Shown: positions 19,326 to 28,432 of the stretch, one piece after another
Position numbering within the stretch: position 1 is the first letter of the stretch
Layout: each line of letters begins with the position of its first letter
From: Kiloniellaceae bacterium
Lineage (GTDB): Bacteria > Pseudomonadota > Alphaproteobacteria > Kiloniellales > Kiloniellaceae
Assembly (NCBI GenBank): GCA_021776195.1
Contig: JAJFGK010000061.1
Span: forward strand, 1-64,000
Length of the DNA: 64,000 bases
Direction: 5' to 3'
Program-made: the position numbers and the translations under genes
Notes under the pieces: generated by a model
What the model was told of the DNA's origin: nothing
The model's database searches: none
Seen by the model: only the letters and a program-made list of their open reading frames with translations

Positions 19326-20150
19326 CTAATCGACGGCTTTGCCGGTGGCGCGGCGCCGCGCTCGCAGGGCCAGCCAGACCAGGTAACAGGCCACCACGAC
19401 CAGCGCCGCGCCGGACATGGTCAGCGACCCCAGGGTCGGGACCATGGGCGTATAGCCGGAGACCATCTTGGCATAGAGCCATTCGGGCACGGTCTGATCG
19501 GCGCCGGTGGAAAAGAGCGACAGGGGAAAGTTCCCCCAGGACAGCAGGAAGGCGAAGATCGCCCCTGAAACAATGCCCGGCGACAGAATCGGCAGGGTGA
19601 CCTCGCGCAGGACCTGCAAGCGCGTCGCGCCCAGATCGAAGGCCGCCTCCTCGAGGGCCGGGTCGAAGCTGTAGGCCTGGATCGACATGATCAGGATCAC
19701 GATCGGCAGGATCCAGATCATGTGGGCGAAGACCGCGGTCTGCCAACTGGTGGTGATACCGAGCGCCGAAAACCACAAGAGCAGGGCCAGACCCAGAACC
19801 GCCTGGGGAAAGAAGATCGGCAGCAGGACCAGGCGCTGGTAGAGCTTGCGGCCCTTCCAGTCGTAGCGCGCGAAGGCCAGTGCCCCGAAGAAGGCCAGCA
19901 CGACCGAAAAGACCGTGACCAGGACGGCAATGGTCAAGGAGGTCCAGAGCAGCTCGCGCACCGAGAGCGACACCATGGCCTTCTCGTACCAGCGCGTGTC
20001 CCAGGCCGTAATCGGGAAACGAAAATAGCGTTGCTTGGCAAAGGAGGCCAAAACGACCGCGACCATGGGAATGTACAGGAAGGCCACGATGCAGACCGTC
20101 CAGAGGACGATCAGTCGGCGGGCAAGCGTGGCTGAGCGGCGCTGGGTCAT
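19326..20150 (-). CDS. ABC importer permease, PotC type
   Basis: This 274-residue inner-membrane permease has about six helices and the cytoplasmic EAA loop 'EEAAFDLGATRLQVLREVTLPILSPGI' (about 176-202). It belongs to the spermidine/putrescine (PotC) branch. It follows PotB after 9 bases and precedes the SDR gene, and it probably imports an amine or amino alcohol with the ATPase and binding protein encoded upstream. Confidence 0.9.
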   Translation of the reverse strand: MTQRRSATLARRLIVLWTVCIVAFLYIPMVAVVLASFAKQRYFRFPITAWDTRWYEKAMVSLSVRELLWTSLTIAVLVTVFSVVLAFFGALAFARYDWKGRKLYQRLVLLPIFFPQAVLGLALLLWFSALGITTSWQTAVFAHMIWILPIVILIMSIQAYSFDPALEEAAFDLGATRLQVLREVTLPILSPGIVSGAIFAFLLSWGNFPLSLFSTGADQTVPEWLYAKMVSGYTPMVPTLGSLTMSGAALVVVACYLVWLALRARRRATGKAVD

Positions 20151-20159
20151 GGCCGGGGG

Positions 20160-21035
20160 CTACCGTCTGCCGATGATGCGGTCGAGATCGATCCGCCGGA
20201 ACAGCGTGACGACGATCAGGCCCGACAGCGCGATGAGAAGAACCGAGAGCACCGAGCCCTTGGGCCAGTCCTGGGCGAAGGTAAAAGACGATTCGATATC
20301 GTCGGCGATCATGACGATGGTCTGACCGCCGAGGATCTTCGATTCGGCCAGCGATCCCAGCACCAGAATGAAGGTCAGGATGCCGCCAATCATGATACCC
20401 GGCATGGCCAGGGGCAGTTCGACCTCGCGAAAGACCTGCCAGCGGCTCGCGCCGAGATCCGAGGCCGCTTCCTTCAAGGTGTCAGGGACCATGGAAAGCC
20501 CGATCACCAGCGGAAAGAGCATGAAGGGAAGATAGACATAGACCATGCCGAGGACGATCGAGGGAACGCTGTAGAGAAAGCCGTGAAGCTCGACACCGAA
20601 GAGGCTGCGCATGGACCCGTCCAGGATGCCGTTCTGGAGCAGGAAGAGGACCCAGCCGAAGAGCCGGATGTTCTCCGATATCAGCAGCGGCAGGGCGATG
20701 ATCACGGTCACCAGATTGGCCCACTTGCCGAACAGCTTGGACATCCCATAGGCCACCGGATAGCAGACCACGAAAAGGATCACGACGGTGCAGCTGGCCA
20801 GGAAGAGCGACCAGAGGAAGGAAATGTAATAGCTGTCGGAAATGACCTTGGCGTAGTTGGCCAAGGTCGGCGCCTGGGCCAGCGAGAAGGTCTTGGGCGG
20901 CATGAAGCTGTAGCCCAGGACCATCAAAAGAGGTCCGGCAAAGCCGATCAGCAGGAAGAGCGTCGCCGGCGCGGCCGCCAGGACACCGGGATTTCGGTAC
21001 CAGCGCGGCTTTTTGTTGATCCGTCCCGGCGTCAT
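20160..21035 (-). CDS. ABC importer permease, PotB type
   Basis: This 291-residue membrane permease starts with a polar leader, then a first helix near residues 15-38. The EAA loop is 'KEAASDLGASRWQVFREVELPLAMPGIMIG'. It resembles PotB and pairs with the PotC-type permease. Its start follows the ATPase stop by 9 bases, so expression is coupled. Confidence 0.9.
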   Translation of the reverse strand: MTPGRINKKPRWYRNPGVLAAAPATLFLLIGFAGPLLMVLGYSFMPPKTFSLAQAPTLANYAKVISDSYYISFLWSLFLASCTVVILFVVCYPVAYGMSKLFGKWANLVTVIIALPLLISENIRLFGWVLFLLQNGILDGSMRSLFGVELHGFLYSVPSIVLGMVYVYLPFMLFPLVIGLSMVPDTLKEAASDLGASRWQVFREVELPLAMPGIMIGGILTFILVLGSLAESKILGGQTIVMIADDIESSFTFAQDWPKGSVLSVLLIALSGLIVVTLFRRIDLDRIIGRR

Positions 21036-21044
21036 ATCAGCGGC

Positions 21045-22121
21045 TCAATCGCTGACCAGGATCGAATCCTCGGAACGCCAACCGAGCGTCACCGCGTCAT
21101 CGAACCGGCCGTCGTAAGGGTCGTCCTGCAGCATCTCCACCAGCCAGTGGTCGGCTGTCTCGGTGCTGCGCACCTGATACTGGACCCGCGATCCCAGGGC
21201 ATAGTCGTTGAACAGCCTGCCCTCGACGCGGTTGGCCAGGCCCTCGGCGGCGGGTCCGATTTTCATCACCTCGGGGCGAATGATGAGAAAACCGTCGGTG
21301 AAGGCCGCCAGGTCATGGGCCACCTCGAAGACCGCGCCCGTCGCGGCGTAGCGCACCTGACGATCGCCGGCCTTTTCCACCTTCAGCGTGTTCACCTCGC
21401 CCATGAACTGGGCAACGAACTTGTCCCGCGGCTTGTTGTAGATCTCATGGGGCGTGCCGACCTGGACCACCCGGCCTTCGCGCATGATCCCGATCCGGTC
21501 GCTCATCACCATGGCCTCTTCCAGGGAATGGGTGATGTAGACGAAGGTCTTGCCGGTCTCGCGGTGAATGTCCTTCAGCTCCTTTTCCAACGCCTTGCGC
21601 AGGCGGTAGTCCAGGGCCGAGAGGGGTTCGTCGAAGAAGAGTATTTCCGGATCGAAGGCGAGCGCCCGGGCCAACGCGATGCGCTGACGCTCGCCGCCGG
21701 AGCATTGATTGACCCCCTTGTCGTAGTAGTCCAGGGGCAATTGCAGCTGCTGCAACAGCTGGTCGGCGCGCCGCCGGCGCTCGGCCCGGTCGACGCCGGC
21801 GATCTTCAAGGGGAACTCGATGTTCTCACCGACCGACTTGTGGGGGAAGAGGGCCAGGCTCTGGAACACCATGCAGGTCGGCCGCTTGTTGGCCGGCACG
21901 TCGTTCAGAACCTGCCCCTTCAGGCGCATCTCCCCCTCGGTCGGCTGATCCATGCCGACCAGCATGCGGATCATCGTCGTTTTGCCGCTGCCCGAGGGGC
22001 CCACGAGCGTGAAGAACTCGCCCTCTACGATCTCGAGGTTCACATCGCTGACAGCATCGAAGCTGCCGAAGGACTTCGTGACACCCTCGAGCTCAAGAAA
22101 AGGCCTTGTCTCTTCCCCCAT
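21045..22121 (-). CDS. ABC importer ATPase, PotA type
   Basis: This 358-residue ATP-binding subunit has Walker A 'GPSGSGKTTM' (about 39-48), signature 'CSGGERQRIALARAL', Walker B 'ILFFDEP' and the H-loop 'ITHSLEEAM'. A C-terminal TOBE-like regulatory domain follows at about 255-355. This is the polyamine-type import ATPase layout. It sits between the binding protein and the permeases. Confidence 0.93.
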   Translation of the reverse strand: MGEETRPFLELEGVTKSFGSFDAVSDVNLEIVEGEFFTLVGPSGSGKTTMIRMLVGMDQPTEGEMRLKGQVLNDVPANKRPTCMVFQSLALFPHKSVGENIEFPLKIAGVDRAERRRRADQLLQQLQLPLDYYDKGVNQCSGGERQRIALARALAFDPEILFFDEPLSALDYRLRKALEKELKDIHRETGKTFVYITHSLEEAMVMSDRIGIMREGRVVQVGTPHEIYNKPRDKFVAQFMGEVNTLKVEKAGDRQVRYAATGAVFEVAHDLAAFTDGFLIIRPEVMKIGPAAEGLANRVEGRLFNDYALGSRVQYQVRSTETADHWLVEMLQDDPYDGRFDDAVTLGWRSEDSILVSD

Positions 22122-22177
22122 GAACGTCCCCGGCCAACCCGTCTCGTGTCAAACAGCGGCAGTCACCCGTAGCGATA

Positions 22178-23335
22178 TCAGCCTTCGCGCTCGCGCTTGG
22201 CCGCGGAGTAGAGGTCGTACATTTCCGCATAGTCCGGGTTGATGTCGTAGTCGACCGAGTTGGCCATTTCCTCTTCCAGGGAATCCCACTGGATGGCGTC
22301 CAACTCCTCGGCATCGAAGGAATTCAACACTTCGCTGGAGCCCATCTGGGTCACCGCATTGTAGGTGCCTTCGGCGAAGGCCACATTCTTGGAGACGTCG
22401 GGCCGCTGCACATAGGCGAGGAATTCTTCGGCCAGCGGCGAGACCTCCGGATGGTTCACCACCGAGGTCAGCTCGATCCAGACGATGCCGCCCTTGCCGT
22501 CCATCGGGCCGCTCTTGGGCGTGATGCCGCGGACGTTCTTGTTGCCGTCGTAGCGCGCCGGCGAGGCGGTGTAGGTGCCGCCGGTGAAGTAGGCATCGAT
22601 CTCGCCGTTGATCAGGGCCAGATTCATGGCGACCAGATCGTCGGTCAGCAGCTTGGCGCCATTGAATACCTGCTTGGCGGTTTCGCCAAAGGCCGCGATC
22701 TCCGCCTTGGAGTGGGACTTGAAGGGGTGAATATCGGCGGCGATGCACATGTGGTAGATGTTCCAGTTGTCGTAGGTCAGAACGCCGTAGCGGCCCTTCA
22801 TCCCCGGATCCAGGAACAGCTTGAAGCCCTCGTCTTCCGCCATCGAGCGGCTGATCTTGTCGGTGTTCACGACAAAGGAGAAGGGACCGAAACGCTGGGT
22901 CATGCCGAGCAGATCCGTGCCGGTCTTGTCCATGGCCCAGGCATAGGGCGGATGGAACTGCGGCATCATCTTTTCCATCATCGGCTCGAAGCGGTCGCGC
23001 GGGATCGGGCGGATCAAGCCCTCGGGATACATCATCTCCCGGGCCCAGGGATTGTTCACGTTGATCAGGTCCCAGACCTTGGTTTCGCCGGCGCGCAGAC
23101 GGTTCACCGCGTCGGGATCCGAGGTCAGACCCTCGGCGCGCACCTTGGCGTCGAACTCCCGGCGGAAGGGGTCGAGCACCTCATCGGAGTTATAGCCTTC
23201 CCAGCAATAGATATTGAGTTCCTTGTCCCGCGCCGCCTGGGCGCTGAAGGGCAAGCCGCCCGCGGCCGCGCCGGCGGCGGCAGCGGCCCAAAGGCCGGTT
23301 TGCTGCAGGAAATTGCGTCGTGTCTGTCTGTACAT
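22178..23335 (-). CDS. Periplasmic binding protein, PotD type, Tat exported
   Basis: This 385-residue polyamine-type (PotD/PotF-like) binding protein has a twin-arginine leader 'RRNFLQQTGLWAAAAAGAAAG' and a mature domain starting near 'KELNIYCWEGYNSDEVLDPF', the usual family opening. The ATG at 23335 is preceded by GGGAGGA. As the first gene of the transporter operon it lies downstream of the TTGACA direct repeat at 23546-23573. Polyamine-type proteins bind small cations, and an amino alcohol is a reasonable ligand here, but the ligand pocket cannot be read reliably. Confidence 0.9.
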   Translation of the reverse strand: MYRQTRRNFLQQTGLWAAAAAGAAAGGLPFSAQAARDKELNIYCWEGYNSDEVLDPFRREFDAKVRAEGLTSDPDAVNRLRAGETKVWDLINVNNPWAREMMYPEGLIRPIPRDRFEPMMEKMMPQFHPPYAWAMDKTGTDLLGMTQRFGPFSFVVNTDKISRSMAEDEGFKLFLDPGMKGRYGVLTYDNWNIYHMCIAADIHPFKSHSKAEIAAFGETAKQVFNGAKLLTDDLVAMNLALINGEIDAYFTGGTYTASPARYDGNKNVRGITPKSGPMDGKGGIVWIELTSVVNHPEVSPLAEEFLAYVQRPDVSKNVAFAEGTYNAVTQMGSSEVLNSFDAEELDAIQWDSLEEEMANSVDYDINPDYAEMYDLYSAAKREREG

Positions 23336-23545
23336 TGGAGTCCTCCCTTTGTTTCGCAGCCCTTCGCTGACCCCGGCTGCTGGGGACATGATTCTCGATC
23401 GCGCTCGACCGGCGCTTTGCCCGCCGATTGGAGCAAGCAAAATGAAAAGGCGCAAGACTTCCAGGCCCGCAAACGGTCGCGGGCCATTCGTACCGTCACG
23501 CCGATATTCGACCTTTGTAGCCTGAAGCCGATCAAGACCGCTGTC

Positions 23546-23573
23546 TTGACATCTGGTCCGCCCCACTTGACAG
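23546..23573. promoter_or_regulatory. 21-bp-spaced TTGACA direct repeat, same type as in the BMC promoter
   Basis: TTGACAT (23546-23552) and TTGACAG (23567-23573) start exactly 21 bp apart. The second copy continues TTGACAGCAC like the microcompartment sites. The pair points away from the gene it would control (the leftward binding-protein gene at 23335), as do both pairs at 3599-3692. It lies in the 266-bp gap between the cysteine hydrolase stop and the transporter operon. Confidence 0.7.
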
Positions 23574-23601
23574 CACTGGGTCAATCCAAGGCCTGGCGGC
23601 T

Positions 23602-24297
23602 TCAGACAAGCTTCATCATGTCCTTCAATTCAGCGCTCGAGACCACATGACAATAGATCATGTTGATGATCTCCAACTCCTTGTGGTGCAGCTCGTCGGA
23701 GCCGGCCGCGCAGCAGTCCTCCACCACCACCACGTTGAAGCTTTCGTCGGCGAGGCTGCGGACGGTCGAGGACACGCACTGATCCGTGAAGATGCCGCAG
23801 CAGACCACGGTCTTGATGCCCATGTTGGTCAGCATGAGGCGCAGATTGGTGCCGGTCAGCGCGGAATCGGTGGTCTTGATGACGACGATCTCGTCGCCCG
23901 CCGGCTGTAGCGCGGGCACCATCTGCGAGGGATCTTCGTCCTTGGGCAGGAGCAGGTAGTTAAAGCCCGGCTTTTTCTGGCTCAGGGAACGGTCCCGTCC
24001 ATCGGTGCCGTGACAGGCGATGCGCGCGAAGATCCGCTCCAGGCCGTGTGTCCGGAACAGCGCCAAAAGCTCGGCCGTGCGGGGAATGACCTGGCCGTGC
24101 ATGCGCTCGTGAAAAGGGGTCCAGGCATCGTAGTGGGCCTGCTCGGCCGCCGGGAGCCTGTCGCGGTCCGGCCGCTCCAGGTAGGTATTTTGAATATCGA
24201 TGACCAGTAGCGCCGTTTCCGGCCAGTCGAGTTCCAGGTCCTCGGGTTCCGGCGCGCCCTGGTAGTAGATCGATCGGTAGGCCGTCTTCCAACTCAT
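23602..24297 (-). CDS. Isochorismatase-like cysteine hydrolase
   Basis: This protein of about 231 residues has the family triad visible: Asp in 'LLVIDIQNTYLE', Lys in 'VVIKTTDSAL' and the nucleophile Cys in 'GIFTDQCVSSTVRSLAD'. Such enzymes hydrolyse amides, carbamoyl groups or isochorismate. Several overlapping ATGs exist (24315, 24306, 24297) with GGGGG near them; I take the shortest. It follows the diol dehydratase small subunit by 56 bases on the same strand. The substrate is unknown. Confidence 0.87.
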   Translation of the reverse strand: MSWKTAYRSIYYQGAPEPEDLELDWPETALLVIDIQNTYLERPDRDRLPAAEQAHYDAWTPFHERMHGQVIPRTAELLALFRTHGLERIFARIACHGTDGRDRSLSQKKPGFNYLLLPKDEDPSQMVPALQPAGDEIVVIKTTDSALTGTNLRLMLTNMGIKTVVCCGIFTDQCVSSTVRSLADESFNVVVVEDCCAAGSDELHHKELEIINMIYCHVVSSAELKDMMKLV

Positions 24298-24353
24298 CGT
24301 CCCCATTACCCCCATGCATGTTACGCCAACCCGCTACGCCAATGTCGCGGCGC

Positions 24354-24782
24354 TCAGAACCTGACCGCGAAAAGATCGCGCCGCTCGTAAACCTCGGCCG
24401 CCTCCTCCAAGAAGCCGGCCAGACGTTCGGCCCCGTGGTCCCGCCGCAAGCGGTCCGCCGCCGCCTTCAACTCGTCGCTTCCAGCCGCCCGGCCCGGCCG
24501 CAGCAGTTCGTAGACCGCCATGATTTCGGCCTGCGGAATCTCCGCCATCTCCGAGGCGCGCTCGAAGTTCTCCGCCAGCGCGGCCCGGCCGGCGGCGCGT
24601 GCGATCTGCGCCTGTTGCAACAGGGCCCGCGGGGTGATCCGCAGGTCGTCCAGGGCAACCTCACCGGCGGCGACCCCGGCCAGGCTCAAGTCCTCCAGCG
24701 CCTTGCCCCGGCGGCCGCGCACCAGCTCCGGGCGCCGTTCCGAGATCGGATAGTCTTCAAGCGTCAAATCCTGGTCCGACAT
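24354..24782 (-). CDS. pduE: B12-dependent diol/glycerol dehydratase small subunit
   Basis: This 142-residue protein matches the small (gamma) chain of coenzyme-B12 diol dehydratase: 'DYPISERRPELV', 'LDDLRITPRALLQQAQIARAAGR', 'ENFERASEMAEIPQAEIMAVYELLRPGRA' and 'AEVYERRDLF'. Its N-terminus goes almost straight into the fold and lacks the roughly 30-residue encapsulation extension of Salmonella PduE, so it may act in the cytosol. The start is 1 base beyond the stop of the fused large/medium subunit gene, so the two are translationally coupled. Confidence 0.92.
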   Translation of the reverse strand: MSDQDLTLEDYPISERRPELVRGRRGKALEDLSLAGVAAGEVALDDLRITPRALLQQAQIARAAGRAALAENFERASEMAEIPQAEIMAVYELLRPGRAAGSDELKAAADRLRRDHGAERLAGFLEEAAEVYERRDLFAVRF

Positions 24783-24783
24783 C

Positions 24784-27090
24784 TCAAACTCGTTCCTTCT
24801 CGTCGTTTTCGCCGGCGTCGCCCAGAAACCGAATGTCGATCGTCTCGGCGGCGGCGCCCTGGGCGGTCATGGAGGTCTCGATCGCATAGATCAGGGCAAC
24901 GCGGGCATGGTAGCGCGCGCCCATGGCCTCGCCCCGGGTCGGCACCACAACCGGCTCCGGCAGTTCCGCCTTCACGTAGGCCGCGGCATTCGCGCCCAGC
25001 GCCCGGTAGTGATCCAGCGTCGTAATCGGTGCGTTGGAAAAGAGCTCGAGGTTGTTGTGCGGCAGGCGATCGCGCTGGTGGATCACGGTCGTGCCCTTGG
25101 CCTGGATGCCAATGCCGATGCCGGACCCCGAGAGCCTGGCCGCCGCCAGGCCGAGAAACGAGGTATCGGCGGTGTGATGGAACCGCACGACCCGCGGCGT
25201 GGCGCCGCCCGCGCGGATGCCCTCGACAAGCGCGGCCAGGACCTTGCTCAGGGGATGGCCGGCAAGGGTGCGAAAGAGCTTCAGGCCGAAGGCCGGGCTG
25301 AGGCCGATCACGACCTCGGAGGGCCGGTCCCCGGGGCTGGCCGGCCCGGTTGCATGGTAGACAATGCGCTTGCTCTCCGCCGGCGCGAGCGCGGCCTCTG
25401 TGCGCAGGACCTCCTTGCGGTCCAGGACGTCGCGGATCGCGGCCATGTCTTTCAGCCGTTCGTCGCTCGGGCGGTAGCCGCTGCCCGGGCCGTCATAGCG
25501 GTTGGGGTCGTTGACGGCGCTGACGATCCGGCCGTCGCGGATCACGGCCGAGGTCTGCAGATAGTCGCCGGCGACCCGCAGCTTCAACAGGGCGAGCAGA
25601 TTTTCGGCCTCGGGCTCGAAGCCGCGCCGCTGCAGCGCGCCAATCACATCGACCACGGTGATGGCGCGTTCTTGAATGGCATCGCTGATCAGCGCCGCGT
25701 CGCGCGGCCAGTAGCTGTCGGTGTCGTCGGAGCCCGAGGCCGCGACCACGCTTTCCTTCATGGCCGCGGTGGGTGCACCCAGATCCAGCCCCTCCAGCAC
25801 CGCCGCCAGGGCATCGACGGCGCGGCGGCGGATCGCCAGAATCTCGGTCTCCTCGACCGGGGTCAGGCCGCCGTCGACCTCGAAATCGCGCTGCAAAACC
25901 AGATAGTCCTCCATCTCCTCGCCATTGAAGAGCGAGGGGTTGAAGGAATTGTCGTACTTCAGGATCGAGCCGAATCCCGAGCAGATGAGATCCGACCCCG
26001 CCATCAGAAAGGGCATGATCTTGGCGCCGATCCGGATCTCCGATTCCGAGGTGCGCGAGTCATTGCCCGACGCGCACTCCAGATCGAGCCAGACGGCCAT
26101 CAGGTTTTCCGCCATCAACTCCTTGGCGCCGCCGGGGATCGAGGCCGCCAGTGGCGCGCCGTCGATGCCGCCGTTCTGGGTCCCCTGGGCGCCCATGGCG
26201 CGCTGCAGGCAGAGGCAGCGGGCCTCCAGGTAGAGCAGCGATTTCGCCTCGTGAAAGCCCATGAGTAGTTCCGAGGCGGCACCGGAGGTGCAGCGCATCT
26301 TGATTCCGCGCGAGGCATAGGCGGCGGTGAGCCAGGCCTTGGACCAGGGCGTATCGTCGCCGTCGATGAAGGCCCGCTCGGTGCCGTAGACCGAGACCGT
26401 CTCCGCATAGGAGGTAAAGCCGGCCATGCCGATCTGGAGTTCCTCGGCCTCTTCGCTGGAGCACTGGAACAGGACCCCGCCGCGGCCGACCGCGGCGCCG
26501 ATACAGCAGGCCAAGGCGTTGGACCAGGCATTGCGCGACACCCGCATGGTGGTCTCGACCTCGTCGAAGCCATAGGCAACCGCCGTGGCCGCGTCGGCGG
26601 CCAACTGCAGGGGGTCGTCCTTCGCATTGGTCACGTGGCTCTGGTTGCCCGGCGTCTGGCGGGCGCGCATCTTCGAATAGGCAAAGGAGAGCTCCATAGC
26701 CGAGAGATGGGCCAGGACCTCGGCCAGCTTGGCCGGTGTCATGCCCCGGGCCAGGCGCACCAGGTCGCCCCGCGGCACGGTCACGTCCACCAGCATACGC
26801 GCGACGGCGAGCGAGGGCAGCGCCATGGCCTCGGGCACGACCGCGAGGTCCAGGTGGTGCTGGGCGATAAAGAGATCGATCATGTCGAAGTCGCGCGCCG
26901 CGACCCCGTCCATCGCGACGATCCGCCCGGCCTCGATCTCGAAGCCGGGAGACGGGTCGCGGGCGCCCTGCATGGCCGAGAACCCGTTCTCGGGATCCTC
27001 GATGGCGAAGTTGTCCAGTCTCAGGGGCCGCTCATCCCACTCGACAAAGCGGCGCCAGCGATTGGCCCTGACTTGGTTCCCTTGGTCCAT
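24784..27090 (-). CDS. Diol/glycerol dehydratase, large and medium subunits fused
   Basis: This 768-residue fusion of PduC-like (about 1-560) and PduD-like (about 585-735) chains is coenzyme-B12 dependent. Such enzymes turn 1,2-propanediol into propionaldehyde or glycerol into 3-hydroxypropionaldehyde. Compared with the Klebsiella diol dehydratase numbering, all six active-site residues are kept with a constant shift of nine: H152, E179, E230, Q305, D344 and S371. The medium part keeps 'ARLSGSGIGIGIQAKGTTVIHQ' (651-672), the cobalamin-contact region. The start at 27090 is chosen because the family fold begins soon after. No reactivating factor (DdrA/PduG, DdrB/PduH) is in the window, although the enzyme inactivates without it. 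There is no clear encapsulation peptide. Confidence 0.93.
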   Translation of the reverse strand: MDQGNQVRANRWRRFVEWDERPLRLDNFAIEDPENGFSAMQGARDPSPGFEIEAGRIVAMDGVAARDFDMIDLFIAQHHLDLAVVPEAMALPSLAVARMLVDVTVPRGDLVRLARGMTPAKLAEVLAHLSAMELSFAYSKMRARQTPGNQSHVTNAKDDPLQLAADAATAVAYGFDEVETTMRVSRNAWSNALACCIGAAVGRGGVLFQCSSEEAEELQIGMAGFTSYAETVSVYGTERAFIDGDDTPWSKAWLTAAYASRGIKMRCTSGAASELLMGFHEAKSLLYLEARCLCLQRAMGAQGTQNGGIDGAPLAASIPGGAKELMAENLMAVWLDLECASGNDSRTSESEIRIGAKIMPFLMAGSDLICSGFGSILKYDNSFNPSLFNGEEMEDYLVLQRDFEVDGGLTPVEETEILAIRRRAVDALAAVLEGLDLGAPTAAMKESVVAASGSDDTDSYWPRDAALISDAIQERAITVVDVIGALQRRGFEPEAENLLALLKLRVAGDYLQTSAVIRDGRIVSAVNDPNRYDGPGSGYRPSDERLKDMAAIRDVLDRKEVLRTEAALAPAESKRIVYHATGPASPGDRPSEVVIGLSPAFGLKLFRTLAGHPLSKVLAALVEGIRAGGATPRVVRFHHTADTSFLGLAAARLSGSGIGIGIQAKGTTVIHQRDRLPHNNLELFSNAPITTLDHYRALGANAAAYVKAELPEPVVVPTRGEAMGARYHARVALIYAIETSMTAQGAAAETIDIRFLGDAGENDEKERV

Positions 27091-27157
27091 CTCACCACCC
27101 CTTTGGATGCCTCCAGCCCCAGTTCGCGGCAAGCCCCGCTGCCTTGTGCTGGATCGT

Positions 27158-28333
27158 CTATTGCAGATCGGCGAAGGCCGACCGCAGGCGCTCGACCGCC
27201 TCGTGGATCGTGGCGCGGCGGGTCGCCAGATTGAAGCGGAGCCAGCTCTCGCCGCCGATGCCGAAGGCCGTGCCGTGATTGACGGCGATCTTGGCGACCT
27301 TCTCGACGCGTTCGGTGAAGACCTCGGGGGCCATTCCGGTGCCGGAAAAATCGACCCAGGCCAGGTAGGTCGATTCCAGCGCCATGGAGCGCAGGCCTGG
27401 AATAGCGTTGACGCCCGCATCGAAGACGCGGCGGTTTTCATCCAGATAAGGAATCAGCGCGTCCAGCCACGGCGCGCCGCCGCTGTAGGCCGCGGCGACA
27501 AGCTGAATCCCGAAGCCATTGGGATAGGGACCGGCGGCGGCCTGCACCGCCAGGAACCTGTCACGCAGTTCCGGATCCTGGATAATCACCGCCCCTGTCA
27601 TCGCGCCGGCGATGTTGAAGGTCTTGGTGGCGGCCGCGGTGATCACCATGCGGTCCGCATGATCGGGCGCGGCCAGGGACATGACCGTGTGATGCGCGCC
27701 GGGAAGGACGAGATCGTGGTGAATCTCGTCGGACAGCAGGACAAGGTTATGGGCGGCACAGAAGGCCGCCAATGCCTGCAGCTCCTCAGCCGCCCAGACC
27801 CGGCCGCCCGGATTGTGCGGCGAGCAGAAGACCACCAGCCGCTCGCTGCCGTCGAGCTGCGCTTCCAGGGCGGCGAGATCCATCTCGTAGCGCCCCTCCA
27901 CCTCGCGCAGCGGGCTTTGCACGATGCGCCGCCTGTTGGCCGCGATCATCTTGTGAAAGGCATGGTAGACCGGCGTGAAGACGATCACCCCGTCGCCGGG
28001 GTCGGAGAAGGCCTGAATGCAGAGACCGACCCCGGCGACCAGGCCGTGAGTCGTGGCAATCCAGTCGGGATCGACGCTCCAGTCATGCCGGCGCGCCATC
28101 CAATCGACGATCGCCCCCTTGTAGTAGCCGGTGTCCATTTGATAGCCGTACACGCCATGGTCCAGGATGCGTTGCAGCGCGTCCTGCACAGCCGGCGGGG
28201 CGCGGAAGTCCATGTCCGCGACCCACATGGCGATGCCGTCGTCGGGGCTGACGCCGTAGTAGCCTTCCATGGCATCCCATTTCGCGCAGCCGGTGCCCCG
28301 GCGGTCGATCGCTTCGTCAAAATCGATGGTCAT
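27158..28333 (-). CDS. PatB/MalY-type PLP C-S lyase or aminotransferase
   Basis: This 391-residue fold-type I PLP enzyme opens with 'WVADMDFRAPPAVQDAL', a hallmark of the PatB/MalY cystathionine beta-lyase-like group. It contains 'FCSPHNPGGRVW' and the PLP lysine region 'AAATKTFNIAGAMTGAVII'. It precedes the diol dehydratase by 67 bases on the same strand. The reaction may be C-S bond cleavage or transamination; context does not decide. Confidence 0.88.
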   Translation of the reverse strand: MTIDFDEAIDRRGTGCAKWDAMEGYYGVSPDDGIAMWVADMDFRAPPAVQDALQRILDHGVYGYQMDTGYYKGAIVDWMARRHDWSVDPDWIATTHGLVAGVGLCIQAFSDPGDGVIVFTPVYHAFHKMIAANRRRIVQSPLREVEGRYEMDLAALEAQLDGSERLVVFCSPHNPGGRVWAAEELQALAAFCAAHNLVLLSDEIHHDLVLPGAHHTVMSLAAPDHADRMVITAAATKTFNIAGAMTGAVIIQDPELRDRFLAVQAAAGPYPNGFGIQLVAAAYSGGAPWLDALIPYLDENRRVFDAGVNAIPGLRSMALESTYLAWVDFSGTGMAPEVFTERVEKVAKIAVNHGTAFGIGGESWLRFNLATRRATIHEAVERLRSAFADLQ

Positions 28334-28432
28334 GCTCTGAGAGGATCCCCTGTCCGGCGCGGTTTCTTGTGGTGGCGTCTTTGACGCTCTTCCATTTTGA
28401 GCAGAATTTTTCGTCCAGTTACAGGCCTTTGA

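Noticed and set aside
20583..22172. A 529-codon open frame on the plus strand
   Set aside because: It is antisense to the PotB-like permease and PotA-like ATPase genes, which have Walker and EAA motifs.
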